A stretch of DNA of 64,000 bases from Blautia hansenii DSM 20583 (GCF_002222595.2 NZ_CP022413.2:2689501-2753500); one strand, 5' to 3'. Positions 35,046 to 44,229 are shown, counted from the first letter of the stretch. Numbers and translations are program-made. The notes: a model not told the origin generated them from the sequence alone.

Positions 35046-36030
35046 AATTTTCCAGCACCTTTCTCACAAAACTTCCCCAAGGTCCCATTTTCAGTTCCTG
35101 TACTGTGTTTATTCCTTCCATACTCTCGCCGGTAAGAGAAACTATCCTTATCCTATCTTTCTCTATAACACCCCAATTTTCCATCAAGGTATGGAACTGA
35201 GAAAGTTTACAGTCTGCTATAAATCCTCCCTTTACAGGCACATAAATTTCACTGCATAAATTCAATACAGAAAACAGCTCATCCACTGCACTGCTGATAT
35301 TCAATATCAAAACATGATATCTGCCGCTCTTTTTCACAGCTTCAAAAAGCCTGCTCCAATGTACAAAGGGAATTGATTTAATATCCTCCGGCGACTCCAC
35401 AGGAGGCAGATAATCCATATCCCCCTGCTGCTGTATCATCCCTTCCACTTCCTCCCATAAATTTTCCTTTCCGCAGCGCAGTGCAAAAAAGAAATCCGTA
35501 AGGTTTTTCTCGTATTCTCTCAAAAATAACTGCTCCAATCCTGCAAAATCTTCCATGCTGATATACAGTACCCTTTTCTCTTCTCCCAAAATCTGTGCTG
35601 CCGCCAATGCAAACAAACAATTTGCACAGATTTCAGAAGGTGAATAAATTCCCACAATTTTCATGCCCTGTCTTGCATCCGAGCAGAAAGGAACCTGCGT
35701 TTTTTCCGTATAGTATTTCATCACCTCCTTAATTACACTTTCCGCCGACTGATACTTATAGATACACTTATACGGCGATTTTGGCTCCTCTTTTTCATCA
35801 GAAAGCACCACTACATTCTCTTCTTTTATCTGCTGTATCCGTTCATCTACATCTTTCTGTGCAATCAACAACATAGGCGGAGGCTGACTTCCCACCGAAC
35901 TGTAAAATTTTTCCACATCTGTAAAAGCTTCTGCACGAAACGGAAGCTTTTTCTTATTGTTCAAATACTCTGTAAAATTACAGGCATAATCCGTATCTGA
36001 ATCACAGACTGCAATCATATTTTTCTTCAA
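35026..36030 (-). CDS. TadZ/CpaE-like localisation protein with degenerate P-loop
   Basis: The 334-residue protein has an N-terminal receiver-like region and a MinD-like ATPase-fold region. The place of the Walker A motif reads IVGIYSPSEICANCLF, which lacks the usual GK(S/T), so nucleotide binding is doubtful. Its position between the prepilin peptidase and CpaF, and the size, fit TadZ/CpaE proteins that localise the pilus machine. It overlaps both neighbours (ATGA with the peptidase, 20 bp with cpaF). The assignment rests mostly on context. Confidence 0.75.
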   Translation of the reverse strand: MKKNMIAVCDSDTDYACNFTEYLNNKKKLPFRAEAFTDVEKFYSSVGSQPPPMLLIAQKDVDERIQQIKEENVVVLSDEKEEPKSPYKCIYKYQSAESVIKEVMKYYTEKTQVPFCSDARQGMKIVGIYSPSEICANCLFALAAAQILGEEKRVLYISMEDFAGLEQLFLREYEKNLTDFFFALRCGKENLWEEVEGMIQQQGDMDYLPPVESPEDIKSIPFVHWSRLFEAVKKSGRYHVLILNISSAVDELFSVLNLCSEIYVPVKGGFIADCKLSQFHTLMENWGVIEKDRIRIVSLTGESMEGINTVQELKMGPWGSFVRKVLENYERRKQ

Positions 36031-36539
36031 TAAAATCCTCCTACATAAAGCATGACGCTTAGAAATATCGGTACTGTAAAATGGAAATTTTCAGGTCGAC
36101 TGCCCTTTTTCCTGTAAGCACACAGCACCCTGCTTTGACTATATTCATAAACATAATTGAAAAAATAAGAAAATCGCTCTTTGAAATTTCCACAGGAAAT
36201 CAGAAATGCGAAAGATAAAAGTCCTCCCAGAAAAAGAGAACAAAGAATAAGCTTAAAAACAGCAGTTACACCTAAAAAAATTCCCAGACCGGAAAATAAT
36301 TTTATGTCTCCTGCACCTAACATTCGAAAGTAAAACAACGGGAACAGCAAAACACAGGGCAATAATAATCCCAAGCCTCCTGATAAAGTCCCAGCTATTC
36401 CATTTGCTCCCATCTGCCAGAAAAAGCCTGTCAGAAAAAACACTACAATAAATCCGTTCACCACCCTTTCCATCAGAAAATCCATGCACATGGCAATACC
36501 CGAAAAACACAATACAAATAACGATTGTACTGACAACAA
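36027..36539 (-). CDS. Prepilin peptidase, A24 family (TadV/CpaA-like)
   Basis: The 170-residue membrane protein has the two active-site Asp motifs: CMDFLMERVVN after the first helix and LGAGDIKLFSG near the middle. Such peptidases cut the leader of Flp pilins and TadE-like pseudopilins. It is the first gene of the Tad run, so the operon promoter should lie in the 218-bp divergent region upstream of 36539. Confidence 0.92.
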   Translation of the reverse strand: MLSVQSLFVLCFSGIAMCMDFLMERVVNGFIVVFFLTGFFWQMGANGIAGTLSGGLGLLLPCVLLFPLFYFRMLGAGDIKLFSGLGIFLGVTAVFKLILCSLFLGGLLSFAFLISCGNFKERFSYFFNYVYEYSQSRVLCAYRKKGSRPENFHFTVPIFLSVMLYVGGFY

Positions 36540-36757
36540 ATCACCTCTTTTATTTTATAAAATCTTTGGAAAATCCCAGTCGAACGACTGTAAGAATATC
36601 TTGAAGTTGTATCTGATTATAGTCTCAGAAAAAGGATTTGTAAAGAGAAATTATTACTAATTTTTCGATTTGGATAGACTACACAAAATTAGCATTTGCA
36701 ATCTCTGTGATTTTCAGTTAAAATATTGAATAGAAACAGTAATAAGGAGTATAGACT

Positions 36758-37372
36758 ATGGGACTTATTATATTTTTAGGTGACAGTATTACCGATGCCG
36801 GCAGGAAAACTTCTCCTAATGAGCTGGGATTTGGTTATGTAAATATATTTTCAGAACGTTTAAAAGCCCAAAGCCAGAACTGGAACATTCTCAATCGTGG
36901 TGTAGAGGGTTATGTCGTACAAAATGTTGCAGAAACTCTCCATCGTGAATGTATTTCCTTAAAGCCTGATTATATCAGTATTCTGGTGGGAGTGAATGAT
37001 ATCGGACTGATTGCAAATTCCTCTGCTTCCGAACAGGATAAGCTCTATATGCTGGAAGACAGTATCCGTGCCTATCACGAAATGCTTTTTGATTTATCCA
37101 GAGAAACACAGGCAAAAGTCATTATTTTAGAACCTTTTATTCTGCCTCAGCATGAAAAATATGAAGACTGGGTACCATGGCAGAAAAAAATGTCTAAAAA
37201 CATTCAGAAGCTTGCCCGCAATTATGGCGCTTATTTCATTCCACTGCAAACACCTTTGAATAATAAAATTCAGGAACAGGGATATGAAAATATTACTACC
37301 GACGGTATTCATCTTACCACTCAGGGACAGCAGCTCCTTGCAGATATTGTAAAGGACTCTTTCCATTTATAA
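36758..37372 (+). CDS. SGNH/GDSL-family hydrolase
   Basis: The 204-residue protein has the block I nucleophile in FLGDSITDAG (S10), block II Gly in LNRGVEGY, block III Asn in VGVNDIG and block V DGIHLTTQG (Asp and His). There is no signal peptide, so it is cytosolic. SGNH enzymes hydrolyse ester bonds in acetylated sugars, lipids or similar substrates; the substrate cannot be told here. It is divergent from the Tad operon and ends just before the ybaK gene, which points the other way. Confidence 0.93.
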   Translation: MGLIIFLGDSITDAGRKTSPNELGFGYVNIFSERLKAQSQNWNILNRGVEGYVVQNVAETLHRECISLKPDYISILVGVNDIGLIANSSASEQDKLYMLEDSIRAYHEMLFDLSRETQAKVIILEPFILPQHEKYEDWVPWQKKMSKNIQKLARNYGAYFIPLQTPLNNKIQEQGYENITTDGIHLTTQGQQLLADIVKDSFHL

Positions 37373-37407
37373 ATTTTTTCAAAATTTAATCTTTCAAAAA
37401 CAAAAGG

Positions 37408-37435
37408 CGGGATATACCTCAATGTGTATATCCCG
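37408..37435 (-). terminator. Terminator overlapping the ybaK stop codon
   Basis: CGGGATATAC (37408-37417) pairs with GTATATCCCG (37426-37435) in a 10-bp stem. On the minus strand CCTTTTGTTTTT follows. The ybaK stop codon is in the loop, so the last codons form one arm. Confidence 0.75.
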
Positions 37436-37919
37436 TTGCTATTTCAACAAATTTTCCCGATACAACTTCAGCTAAATCTTTTGGATTTAATTTCAATGTC
37501 GTACCAATTCTTCCTCCGCTTACATAGATTTCCTCATACGCAAGAGCACTTTCATGAATAATGGTAGCGTACTGTTTTTTCATTCCCAACGGACTGCAGC
37601 CGCCTCTCACATAACCGCTCACTTTTGTAATATCCTTTACATGAATAAGCTCTACGGATTTTTCACCCACTGCTTTTGCAGCTTTTTTCAAGTCAATTTC
37701 AAGAGCAATGGGAATAACAACAACATAATACTCTTTACTTTTCCCCTGCACAATCAAAGTTTTAAAAGATTGCTCCACAGGAGCTCCTGTTTTTTGTGCG
37801 GTATGGAGTCCGTCAATAAACTCATCGCACTCATATTGAAGAACCTCATAAGGAATTTTATTTTTCTCTAAAATTCTCATTGCATTTGTCTTAATTTCTT
37901 TTTCTTTATGCTTTCCCAT
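37419..37919 (-). CDS. ybaK: Cys-tRNA(Pro) deacylase, YbaK/EbsC family
   Basis: The 166-residue protein has the YbaK pattern: QSFKTLIVQGK near residue 65 and the conserved GYVRGGCSPLGMKK segment near residue 102 and ISGGRIGTTLKLNP-like end (here VSGGRIGTTLKLNP). It hydrolyses Cys-tRNA(Pro) made in error by prolyl-tRNA synthetase and so protects translation. It is a single gene, 10 bp upstream of which (on this strand) lies the MATE gene end, so the two may share a transcript. Confidence 0.94.
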   Translation of the reverse strand: MGKHKEKEIKTNAMRILEKNKIPYEVLQYECDEFIDGLHTAQKTGAPVEQSFKTLIVQGKSKEYYVVVIPIALEIDLKKAAKAVGEKSVELIHVKDITKVSGYVRGGCSPLGMKKQYATIIHESALAYEEIYVSGGRIGTTLKLNPKDLAEVVSGKFVEIATGYTH

Positions 37920-37929
37920 TGCTTTACTC

Positions 37930-39273
37930 CTATAATTTCAAATGCTTCATAAAATGTCTGTAAAGTACGCAGCCTACAAAAGCCGCCAAAAGCTCTGCGA
38001 TTGGGAAGGTAATCCATACCCCAAACAGCCCCATACTCTTGGATAATAATGCAGCTAAAGGAATAATAATTACCAACTGACGCAGCACAGAAATCACCAG
38101 TGACTGAATTCCTTTTCCCAACGCTTCAAATGCACCGGAAAGTACGCAGCCTACCGTGGAAATTAAAAATCCCACAGCAATCACCCGAAGCATGGGTACG
38201 CCGATTTTCAGCATTTCCTCATTTGCATCAAACAGCTTCATAATAAATCCCGGAAACATCAAAAACAACAGCATACCTGCCAGCATAATTACACCGGTTG
38301 CTTCCATACTTGCCTTTAGCGTTTCCTTCATACGTTTTTTATTTCCCGCACCATAATTGTAGCTCATAATCGGACGCATACCCTGCACAACACCGTTTGC
38401 CGGCATATATACAAAAGACTGGATTTTAATGTAAAGTCCGAATACTGCAATGGCAGTTGCTGAAAAAGCTGCCAAAACAGAATTTAAGGCTGCTACCAGA
38501 ATAGACGGCATTGCCATCATAATGGCGGAAGGAATTCCCACCGTATAAATTTTTTTCAAAATTGCTCCGTCCAGACGGAACCCTTTGAAATTGATTTTAA
38601 TAGACGGACATTTTTTCAGGAAAAATCCCATAGAAAGCACTGCTGCTAAAATCTGTGCCGCAACCGTTGCAATGGCTGCACCCTGCACACCCATCGCAGG
38701 CAAACCAAACCATCCAAAGATTAACACAGGGTCTAAGATAATATTAAAAATAGCTCCTATTCCCTGAAAAAACATAGGCATAATCATATTTCCCGTTGCC
38801 TGAAACAGTTTTTCGGAATATAAATGATACATACTTCCGACACTGAAAAATAAAACAATCTGTGTATATTGGCAGCTCATATCCAAAATCTCAGGACTGT
38901 CTGTAAACGCACTGAGAAATGGTCTTGTCAGGAAAATCCCCGCAAGTACAAACAAAAGCCAATGTACTGCGCAAAATATCAGTCCGTGGTTCGCTGTTGC
39001 CGTAACCTCTTTGTCATCCTTTGCACCCAGCGCTCTGGCAGCACAGGCACTTAAACCAATACCAAATCCACAGGATACTGCCAAAATCATATTTTGCAGC
39101 GGATACGCCAGGGAAACTGCTGTCAGAGCGTCTTCACTTACTCTGGCTACATACATGCTGTCTACAATATTATATAACGCTTGTATCAACATAGAAATCA
39201 TAGGCGGCACAGACATGGAAATCAAAAGGGGCATTACTTTTTTTGTCCCCATTGCATTTGTATTTTTATCCAT
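37930..39273 (-). CDS. MATE-family efflux transporter
   Basis: The 447-residue protein has 12 predicted membrane helices in two MatE halves. The first has the typical N-terminus LLISMSVPPMISMLIQALYN and SMYVARVSEDALTAVSL. The second half begins near residue 235 (YTVGIPSAIMMAMPS). MATE proteins export cationic drugs or metabolites in exchange for Na+ or H+. The substrate is unknown. It lies 10 bp before the ybaK gene on the same strand. Confidence 0.93.
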   Translation of the reverse strand: MDKNTNAMGTKKVMPLLISMSVPPMISMLIQALYNIVDSMYVARVSEDALTAVSLAYPLQNMILAVSCGFGIGLSACAARALGAKDDKEVTATANHGLIFCAVHWLLFVLAGIFLTRPFLSAFTDSPEILDMSCQYTQIVLFFSVGSMYHLYSEKLFQATGNMIMPMFFQGIGAIFNIILDPVLIFGWFGLPAMGVQGAAIATVAAQILAAVLSMGFFLKKCPSIKINFKGFRLDGAILKKIYTVGIPSAIMMAMPSILVAALNSVLAAFSATAIAVFGLYIKIQSFVYMPANGVVQGMRPIMSYNYGAGNKKRMKETLKASMEATGVIMLAGMLLFLMFPGFIMKLFDANEEMLKIGVPMLRVIAVGFLISTVGCVLSGAFEALGKGIQSLVISVLRQLVIIIPLAALLSKSMGLFGVWITFPIAELLAAFVGCVLYRHFMKHLKL

Positions 39274-39392
39274 TTTTGTTTTCCCTCCTTTTCTACCTCA
39301 TACAGCATAACGATTTCCGTGTTTTTTGTCAATCATTTCATACATACCGCACTGCTTTTCGGAAATACTAAAAGAAAAACAGGAGGCGCATT

Positions 39393-39605
39393 ATGAATAA
39401 AAATACGATAAAAAATTCCCATTTTGACAAATTCAACGTAGAAGCCACTTCCATCAATGATTTAGACGGCTGCGCTACAACAGAGGCTACCGGACTCATC
39501 CCCGCCATGCCGAAATCCCTCTCGGAAATTGACTCCTATAAAAAAATACTTCCCTACTCTCCTGATTGTTATGTGGAGAAAACAGACAAAAAAAGAGAGC
39601 AGTAA
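39393..39605 (+). CDS. Small protein of unknown function, strong ribosome site
   Basis: The 70-residue protein starts at an ATG with AGGAGG 7 nt upstream. It is hydrophilic, has no signal peptide or membrane segment, and has two cysteines. The centre reads FNVEATSINDLDGCATTEATG and IPAMPKSLSEIDSY when split. I do not recognise a family. The strong ribosome site, single-gene layout and own hairpin downstream support a real gene. It is divergent from the MATE gene and convergent with capA. Its function is unknown. Confidence 0.65.
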   Translation: MNKNTIKNSHFDKFNVEATSINDLDGCATTEATGLIPAMPKSLSEIDSYKKILPYSPDCYVEKTDKKREQ

Positions 39606-39633
39606 GAGGCTGATTTTCAGCTTCTTCTTGCTC
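39597..39633. terminator. Long hairpin between two convergent genes
   Basis: A 17-position stem (39597-39613 with 39617-39633), with one mismatch, two wobbles and a TTT loop, covers the stop of the 70-residue protein gene and lies just past the CapA-like gene stop. There is no clear T tract, so it may act as a bidirectional terminator or mRNA end. Confidence 0.55.
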
Positions 39634-39643
39634 TCCTGCCAAA

Positions 39644-41119
39644 TTATTCTTCTTTTTTAGTCTTCTTTGAGGTTTCCTTGTCTGTCTGACTGTCCTCATT
39701 CTCCTTTTGCTTGTCCGACTTACTGTCTGAATTTACAGTCTGCCCTTCTGTCTTTTCTGACGTATTGCTGCCTTCCTTCGTATCTTTTTCTGCATCTCCC
39801 TGTTTCGCATCTACTTCTTCGCCGGAAGTCTTCTCTGTGCTGTCGGTTACCGGAGTTGCCACTTTTTCAGCCGCTTCTTTTAAAGCAGCCACTGTAAACT
39901 CTGCTTCTTCATCTTCTGTATGAATTTTGTGTTCCTCAGCCAATGCGTCTGTGTAATCAGAAAGCTTATAAACTCCCATTTCTGTAAAATCGTCATTATA
40001 ATGTATTACCAACGGAACTAAACCATATTCCTCAATAGTTACTTCTCCTGACTTCGCATCCTTTTTTAATGTAAATTCTGCCATTCCTCCCAGAAGATTT
40101 TCCAAAGATGACTGATGACTTACAAAATTTCCAAGAGAATAATACACCAGCATTTCTTTTCCATCCGTTCTTGTCAGCTTTCCGTATTTTTTCAAAATAT
40201 GAGGATGTGAACAGATTACGACATCCGCTCCCTGTTCTGCCAGAAAATCAATTTTTTCCTGAAGCTTTTCGTCTGTATCCTCTGCGTCACTTTTTCCTCC
40301 GTGAAGATATACAATACTTACATCTGCTTCTTTTTCTGCCTTTGCCAAATCCTCCTTGATATTCTTTTCTGAATAGGTATCCACCATATAACTTTCTTCT
40401 TCCGGAATAGAGTGATTTTCACTTACCATAGAACTGTAATTCATCACGGCAACTTTAAAATTTTTCTTCTTAATTACCTGATATCTGGCTTCGTCAGCTT
40501 CTCCATGTATTCCAAGGTAGACAATCTTCGGATAGCTTTTCTTCCAAAACTCTACGGAGTCTGTAATTCCGTCACTTTCTCTGTCAAATGCGTGTTCTGT
40601 TGCCTGTGTAACAATGTCAAAGCCTGCTTTTACCAATGCGTCACCTACTTCTGTGGGCGTTGCAAAATCAGGATAACCTGCTGCCTTATCATGCTCCTTA
40701 ATAAAAGGCGTTTCCTGATTTACTGATGCCAAATCAGCCTTTTCTATGTCTTCCTTAATGTTCTCATACAGAAAATCAAAATTCCACTCCTGCTCTTTAC
40801 CGGAGTTAATAACAGCGTCGTGAATAAGATTATCCCCTACCGCTACCATCTGAAGCACATTCTCCTCTTCTGCTGCTGCCTCCTGTTTCTTCTGTTCTTC
40901 TATCTTCTTCGCCTGTTTTTCTTCATTTTTCTTATGTACAGACGTTCCCACAGCAATGCCGCCAACGACCAAAACAAGTGCGCCAATTCCTGCTAAAATC
41001 ATTCTCTGGCGCATAATTCTCTGACGTCTTTTTCTTTCTCTGATAATTCTTCTGTGTCTTTCTATTTCCCGCCTTCTGGCTTCTTCTTCCGCTCTACGTC
41101 TTCTACGATGCTCGCTCAT
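39644..41119 (-). CDS. CapA-family metallophosphatase-like protein
   Basis: The 491-residue protein has a very basic cytosolic N-terminus rich in Arg, one membrane helix (about residues 38-58) and a CapA/PGA_cap metallophosphoesterase domain (about 90-370) with VAVGDNLIHD, SVNQETPF, VTQATEHAFD, VYLHGGKS and ICSHPHILKK. The last 70-80 residues are a Lys/Glu/Ser/Thr-rich low-complexity tail. CapA proteins are linked to poly-gamma-glutamate export or capsule synthesis; no partner genes are here, so the substrate is unknown. It is a single gene. Confidence 0.9.
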   Translation of the reverse strand: MSEHRRRRRAEEEARRREIERHRRIIRERKRRQRIMRQRMILAGIGALVLVVGGIAVGTSVHKKNEEKQAKKIEEQKKQEAAAEEENVLQMVAVGDNLIHDAVINSGKEQEWNFDFLYENIKEDIEKADLASVNQETPFIKEHDKAAGYPDFATPTEVGDALVKAGFDIVTQATEHAFDRESDGITDSVEFWKKSYPKIVYLGIHGEADEARYQVIKKKNFKVAVMNYSSMVSENHSIPEEESYMVDTYSEKNIKEDLAKAEKEADVSIVYLHGGKSDAEDTDEKLQEKIDFLAEQGADVVICSHPHILKKYGKLTRTDGKEMLVYYSLGNFVSHQSSLENLLGGMAEFTLKKDAKSGEVTIEEYGLVPLVIHYNDDFTEMGVYKLSDYTDALAEEHKIHTEDEEAEFTVAALKEAAEKVATPVTDSTEKTSGEEVDAKQGDAEKDTKEGSNTSEKTEGQTVNSDSKSDKQKENEDSQTDKETSKKTKKEE

Positions 41120-41247
41120 GATAATCTCCTTCCTTAATCATCACTTTATCTTAACATGCGAATTTTCGCATAAATTTTGTGAACTAATTATTTCACAATT
41201 ATAATATGAGTTTTAAGTTTATGTCAACTTATTTACGCGCAAAAAAA

Positions 41248-41274
41248 GAAGATGCTGTATCAAACAACATCTTC
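41248..41274 (-). terminator. Terminator of the NSS transporter gene
   Basis: On the minus strand GAAGATG pairs with CATCTTC across a 13-nt loop and is followed by T7. Confidence 0.8.
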
Positions 41275-41282
41275 CCAATAAA

Positions 41283-42602
41283 TCAACCAATTCCTTTATA
41301 AACCAGTCCTAAAATAAATACAATAATTGTCAAAGGCACATAGATGTATTTTGCGGTAGGTTTGAAGATTTTTGAAAGCCCCTTTTTACGTCCTTCTTCC
41401 AATTCTTCCTTAATTTTATCAAATCCTAAAATATAGTAGATAGAAATTGCTCCCAGAACTGCACCAAACGGAACTACAATAATAGTAATAAAGTCCATCC
41501 ATGTTCCTACTCTTGCTTCTTCTTCCATGAAAAGTCCGACAATAAGTGTCAGTGCACCGCAAAGTAAAACTGCATGATTTCTTTTTAATTTAAATTTATG
41601 CTGCCAGCTCTCAATCACAGCTTCAAACATATTGATTAAAGAAGTAATTCCTGCAAAACATACAGACAGGAAAAAGATAACTGCAAACAGTCTTCCCATC
41701 GGCATCTGTTTAAAAATGTTCGGAATAGTCACAAACATTAAAGACGGTCCTGCGGAAGGTTCAATACCAAAAGCAAATACTGCCGGCATAATTGCCAAAG
41801 CAGAAAGCATGGCTGCTATCGTATCAAAAAACGCTGTCTGCATGGATGCCCTTGGAATGTCTTCTTTCTTGCTTAAATAAGAGCCGTAAACAATCATCCC
41901 CGAACCTGTAATAGACAGAGAGAAGAATGCCTGTCCCATAGCCATTACCCATGTATCAATATTTGCCAACGCTTCCCATTTCGGTACAAACAAAAATTCA
42001 TAACCCTCTTTTGCTCCCGGAAGGAAGAATACTCTTACTGCCAATATGGAAAACAATACAAAAAACAAAGGCATCAATATCTTATTTGCTTTCTCAATCT
42101 GCGTAGCCGCCCCAATGAGAAGCACAATTACAGTAATTGCAATTACAAGTACGTGCCATGGCACATTTCCCATAAATGCAGTCACATCAGCAAAATATTC
42201 TGCTGAGTCCTGCTCTAAAACCGTATTTGTAACAGAACCGCATAAAAATCTCAAAACCCATCCGATAATTACAGAATATCCGATGGCAATTCCAAGAGAA
42301 CCTAAAAGCGGTATCCACCCCAACACTTTTCCTACTTTTTCTTTCTTCTTTTCTTTCCAGCAAAGCTCGTAAGAACCCAGTGTTCCTGTTCCTGCTTTTC
42401 TGCCGATTGCAAATTCTGCTGAAAGTCCTACAAAACCAAACAAACAAATAAAGAAAATATAGGGAATTAAAAAGGCTGCTCCCCCATACTCTCCCAGTCG
42501 GTAAGGGAACATCCAGATATTTCCCAACCCTACTGCTGAACCTACGCAAGCCAGTACAAATCCCAGCGAATTTGTAAAGCTTCCATTTTTATGATTGTGC
42601 AT
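41283..42602 (-). CDS. Sodium-dependent transporter, NSS/SNF family
   Basis: The 439-residue protein has 11 or so membrane helices. It starts with the NSS signature SLGFVLACVGSAVGLGNIWMFPY (split as LGFVLACVGSAVGLGNIW and FPY) that forms the Na+ and substrate sites in helix 1. Helix 6 carries GQAFFSLSITGSGMIVYGSYL when joined. The family imports amino acids or related amines with Na+; the bacterial members of this size usually take amino acids such as Trp, Tyr or Leu. Substrate not known. It is a single gene with a terminator. Confidence 0.93.
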   Translation of the reverse strand: MHNHKNGSFTNSLGFVLACVGSAVGLGNIWMFPYRLGEYGGAAFLIPYIFFICLFGFVGLSAEFAIGRKAGTGTLGSYELCWKEKKKEKVGKVLGWIPLLGSLGIAIGYSVIIGWVLRFLCGSVTNTVLEQDSAEYFADVTAFMGNVPWHVLVIAITVIVLLIGAATQIEKANKILMPLFFVLFSILAVRVFFLPGAKEGYEFLFVPKWEALANIDTWVMAMGQAFFSLSITGSGMIVYGSYLSKKEDIPRASMQTAFFDTIAAMLSALAIMPAVFAFGIEPSAGPSLMFVTIPNIFKQMPMGRLFAVIFFLSVCFAGITSLINMFEAVIESWQHKFKLKRNHAVLLCGALTLIVGLFMEEEARVGTWMDFITIIVVPFGAVLGAISIYYILGFDKIKEELEEGRKKGLSKIFKPTAKYIYVPLTIIVFILGLVYKGIG

Positions 42603-42828
42603 ATTTTTCCTCCTATCTCCCGATAATCTGCCCTTATTGGCAATATCACCGATTGATGCGTTAAATTTTAAAACTATACTTCATCAATGTAGCAAAGAAT
42701 ACAAGAAAAGTCAACCGGATATCCCTCTTTTTATGACGTTTTTTTTGCAGAAACATGGTATACTAAGTTAAAAAATCAGTTTATCGGCACATAGGTGTTG
42801 AATTATACTTGCAAGGGGGACTTTTCTA

Positions 42829-43467
42829 ATGGATATTTTCACTTTCATTCTGGAAATTATTGGTACGGTGGCATTTGCTTCCTCCGGCGCCATGCTTGCG
42901 ATTGAAAAGAAAATGGATATATTTGGTGTAAACATTTTAGGCGCTACAACAGCAGTTGGCGGCGGTATTATGAGAGATGTTATTTTAGGCGTAACGCCTC
43001 CTACTGCATTTGCCCAGCCTGTGTACATTTTATTCGCAATCATTACATCCACCTTATTGTTTGCCATTGTATATACCAATCCTGATATTATTCATTCTAA
43101 AATCAAAAATAAATTTTACGATAAGGTCATGCTCTGGTGTGATACTGTGGGCTTGGGAATTTTTACCGTAGTAGGTATTCAGACTGCTTCCCGCCATGTA
43201 ACCGATGACAACGCCTTCTTTTTCCTGTTTATCGGTGTTCTTACCGGTGTAGGCGGCGGTGTTATCCGTGATATTATGGCAAGCGAAACGCCTTATATTC
43301 TGGTACGTGAGGTCTACGCCAGCGCTTCCATTGCCGGAGGAATTGTCTGCATTGTATGTCGAAGTACAATCGGAGAGGCAGCAGGACTTGTTCTAGGTCT
43401 TATTGTCACAGTAGTTATTCGTGCACTTGCAGCACATTTTCACTGGAACCTTCTGCGTATTCATTGA
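42829..43467 (+). CDS. Trimeric intracellular cation channel (TRIC) family protein
   Basis: The 212-residue protein has seven predicted helices with the repeated TRIC motifs: ATTAVGGGIMRDVILG near residue 45 and GVLTGVGGGVIRDIM near residue 138, each with the lipid-binding GGGxxRD element. Bacterial TRIC (UPF0126) proteins form homotrimeric K+-type cation channels. It lies 54 bp upstream of the YqeY gene on the same strand. An extended -10 (TGGTATACT) is seen before it near 42758. Confidence 0.93.
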   Translation: MDIFTFILEIIGTVAFASSGAMLAIEKKMDIFGVNILGATTAVGGGIMRDVILGVTPPTAFAQPVYILFAIITSTLLFAIVYTNPDIIHSKIKNKFYDKVMLWCDTVGLGIFTVVGIQTASRHVTDDNAFFFLFIGVLTGVGGGVIRDIMASETPYILVREVYASASIAGGIVCIVCRSTIGEAAGLVLGLIVTVVIRALAAHFHWNLLRIH

Positions 43468-43521
43468 CGAAGTTGAAAATCATGGTATGATAGATATAAA
43501 AAATAAAGGAGAGATTTCATA

Positions 43522-43968
43522 ATGAGTAAAATTGATGAAGTAAGAAAAGCTATGGTTACTGCCATGAAAGCAGGTGACAAAGAACGTAAAGACTCCTTAT
43601 CCATGCTGCTGTCTGCATTAAAAAATAAGGCAATCGACAAACGTGAGGATTTAACAGAAGCAGAAGAAAACGAGGTTGTTTTAAAAGAAATCAAACAGAC
43701 AAAAGAAACTCTTGAGCTGACTCCGAAGGACAGAACAGAGATGATTGAAGAATGTACAAAACGTATTACTGTTTACGAAGAATTTGCTCCGAAAATGCTG
43801 AACGAAGATGAAATTAAAGAAGTTATTCAGGGCATATTAAGCGAGCTTTCTATCGAAACACCGACCGGAAAAGACAAAGGCAAAATCATGAAAGTGCTGA
43901 TGCCTAAGGTAAAAGGAATTGCTGACGGAAAGCTGGTAAATCAGGTTTTGGCAGCTATGATGGAGTAA
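43522..43968 (+). CDS. GatB/YqeY domain-containing protein
   Basis: The 148-residue protein has the YqeY pattern: VRKAMVTAMKAGDKERKDSL near the N-terminus, then LLSALKNKAID and the C-terminal MKVLMPKVKGIADGKLVNQV. YqeY resembles the tRNA-binding tail of the GatB amidotransferase subunit and probably binds or helps recognise tRNA. It has AAAGGAGAG before the ATG and ends at a strong terminator. Confidence 0.94.
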   Translation: MSKIDEVRKAMVTAMKAGDKERKDSLSMLLSALKNKAIDKREDLTEAEENEVVLKEIKQTKETLELTPKDRTEMIEECTKRITVYEEFAPKMLNEDEIKEVIQGILSELSIETPTGKDKGKIMKVLMPKVKGIADGKLVNQVLAAMME

Positions 43969-43992
43969 ATTATCTTTATCTGAATTTTTAGA

Positions 43993-44037
43993 AGGGAATA
44001 TCTATTATGCTTTTACATACATAGATATTCCCTTTTC
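43993..44037 (+). terminator. Intrinsic terminator after yqeY
   Basis: AGGGAATATCTAT (43993-44005) pairs with ATAGATATTCCCT (44021-44033), followed by a T run. Confidence 0.88.
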
Positions 44038-44073
44038 TATTTTTAAACCACTGCTAAAATTCTTTATCACAAC

Positions 44074-44122
44074 AAAAAACACCGTCCCCGCAGCTCTCTT
44101 GTCTGCAAAAACAGTGCTTTTT
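44074..44122 (-). terminator. Terminator of tRNA-Lys
   Basis: On the minus strand AAAAAGCAC and an inner GCAG pair with CTGC and GTGTTTTTT directly after the tRNA. Confidence 0.7.
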
Positions 44123-44124
44123 CA

Positions 44125-44197
44125 TGCGCCTTCAGGGACTCGAACCCTGGACAAATAGATTAAGAGTCTACTGCTCTACCAACTGAGCTAAAGGCGC
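44125..44197 (-). tRNA. tRNA-Lys (anticodon CTT)
   Basis: The minus strand folds into a standard tRNA: acceptor GCGCCTT with AAGGCGC, D arm AGCTCAGTTGGTAGAGC, anticodon stem GTAGA/TCTAT around the loop CTCTTAA (anticodon CTT, Lys) and T arm CAGGG-TTCGAGT-CCCTG. The discriminator is A and the CCA end is not encoded. It is a lone tRNA with its own promoter and terminator. Confidence 0.96.
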
Positions 44198-44229
44198 TTA
44201 TTTATTTTGTTTTCCTCAATGCAAAAAGT

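Noticed and set aside
39644..39900. Tail of the CapA-like protein as a separate gene or repeat array
   Set aside because: It is a low-complexity Lys/Glu/Ser/Thr-rich tail in frame with the catalytic domain, with no regular repeat unit.
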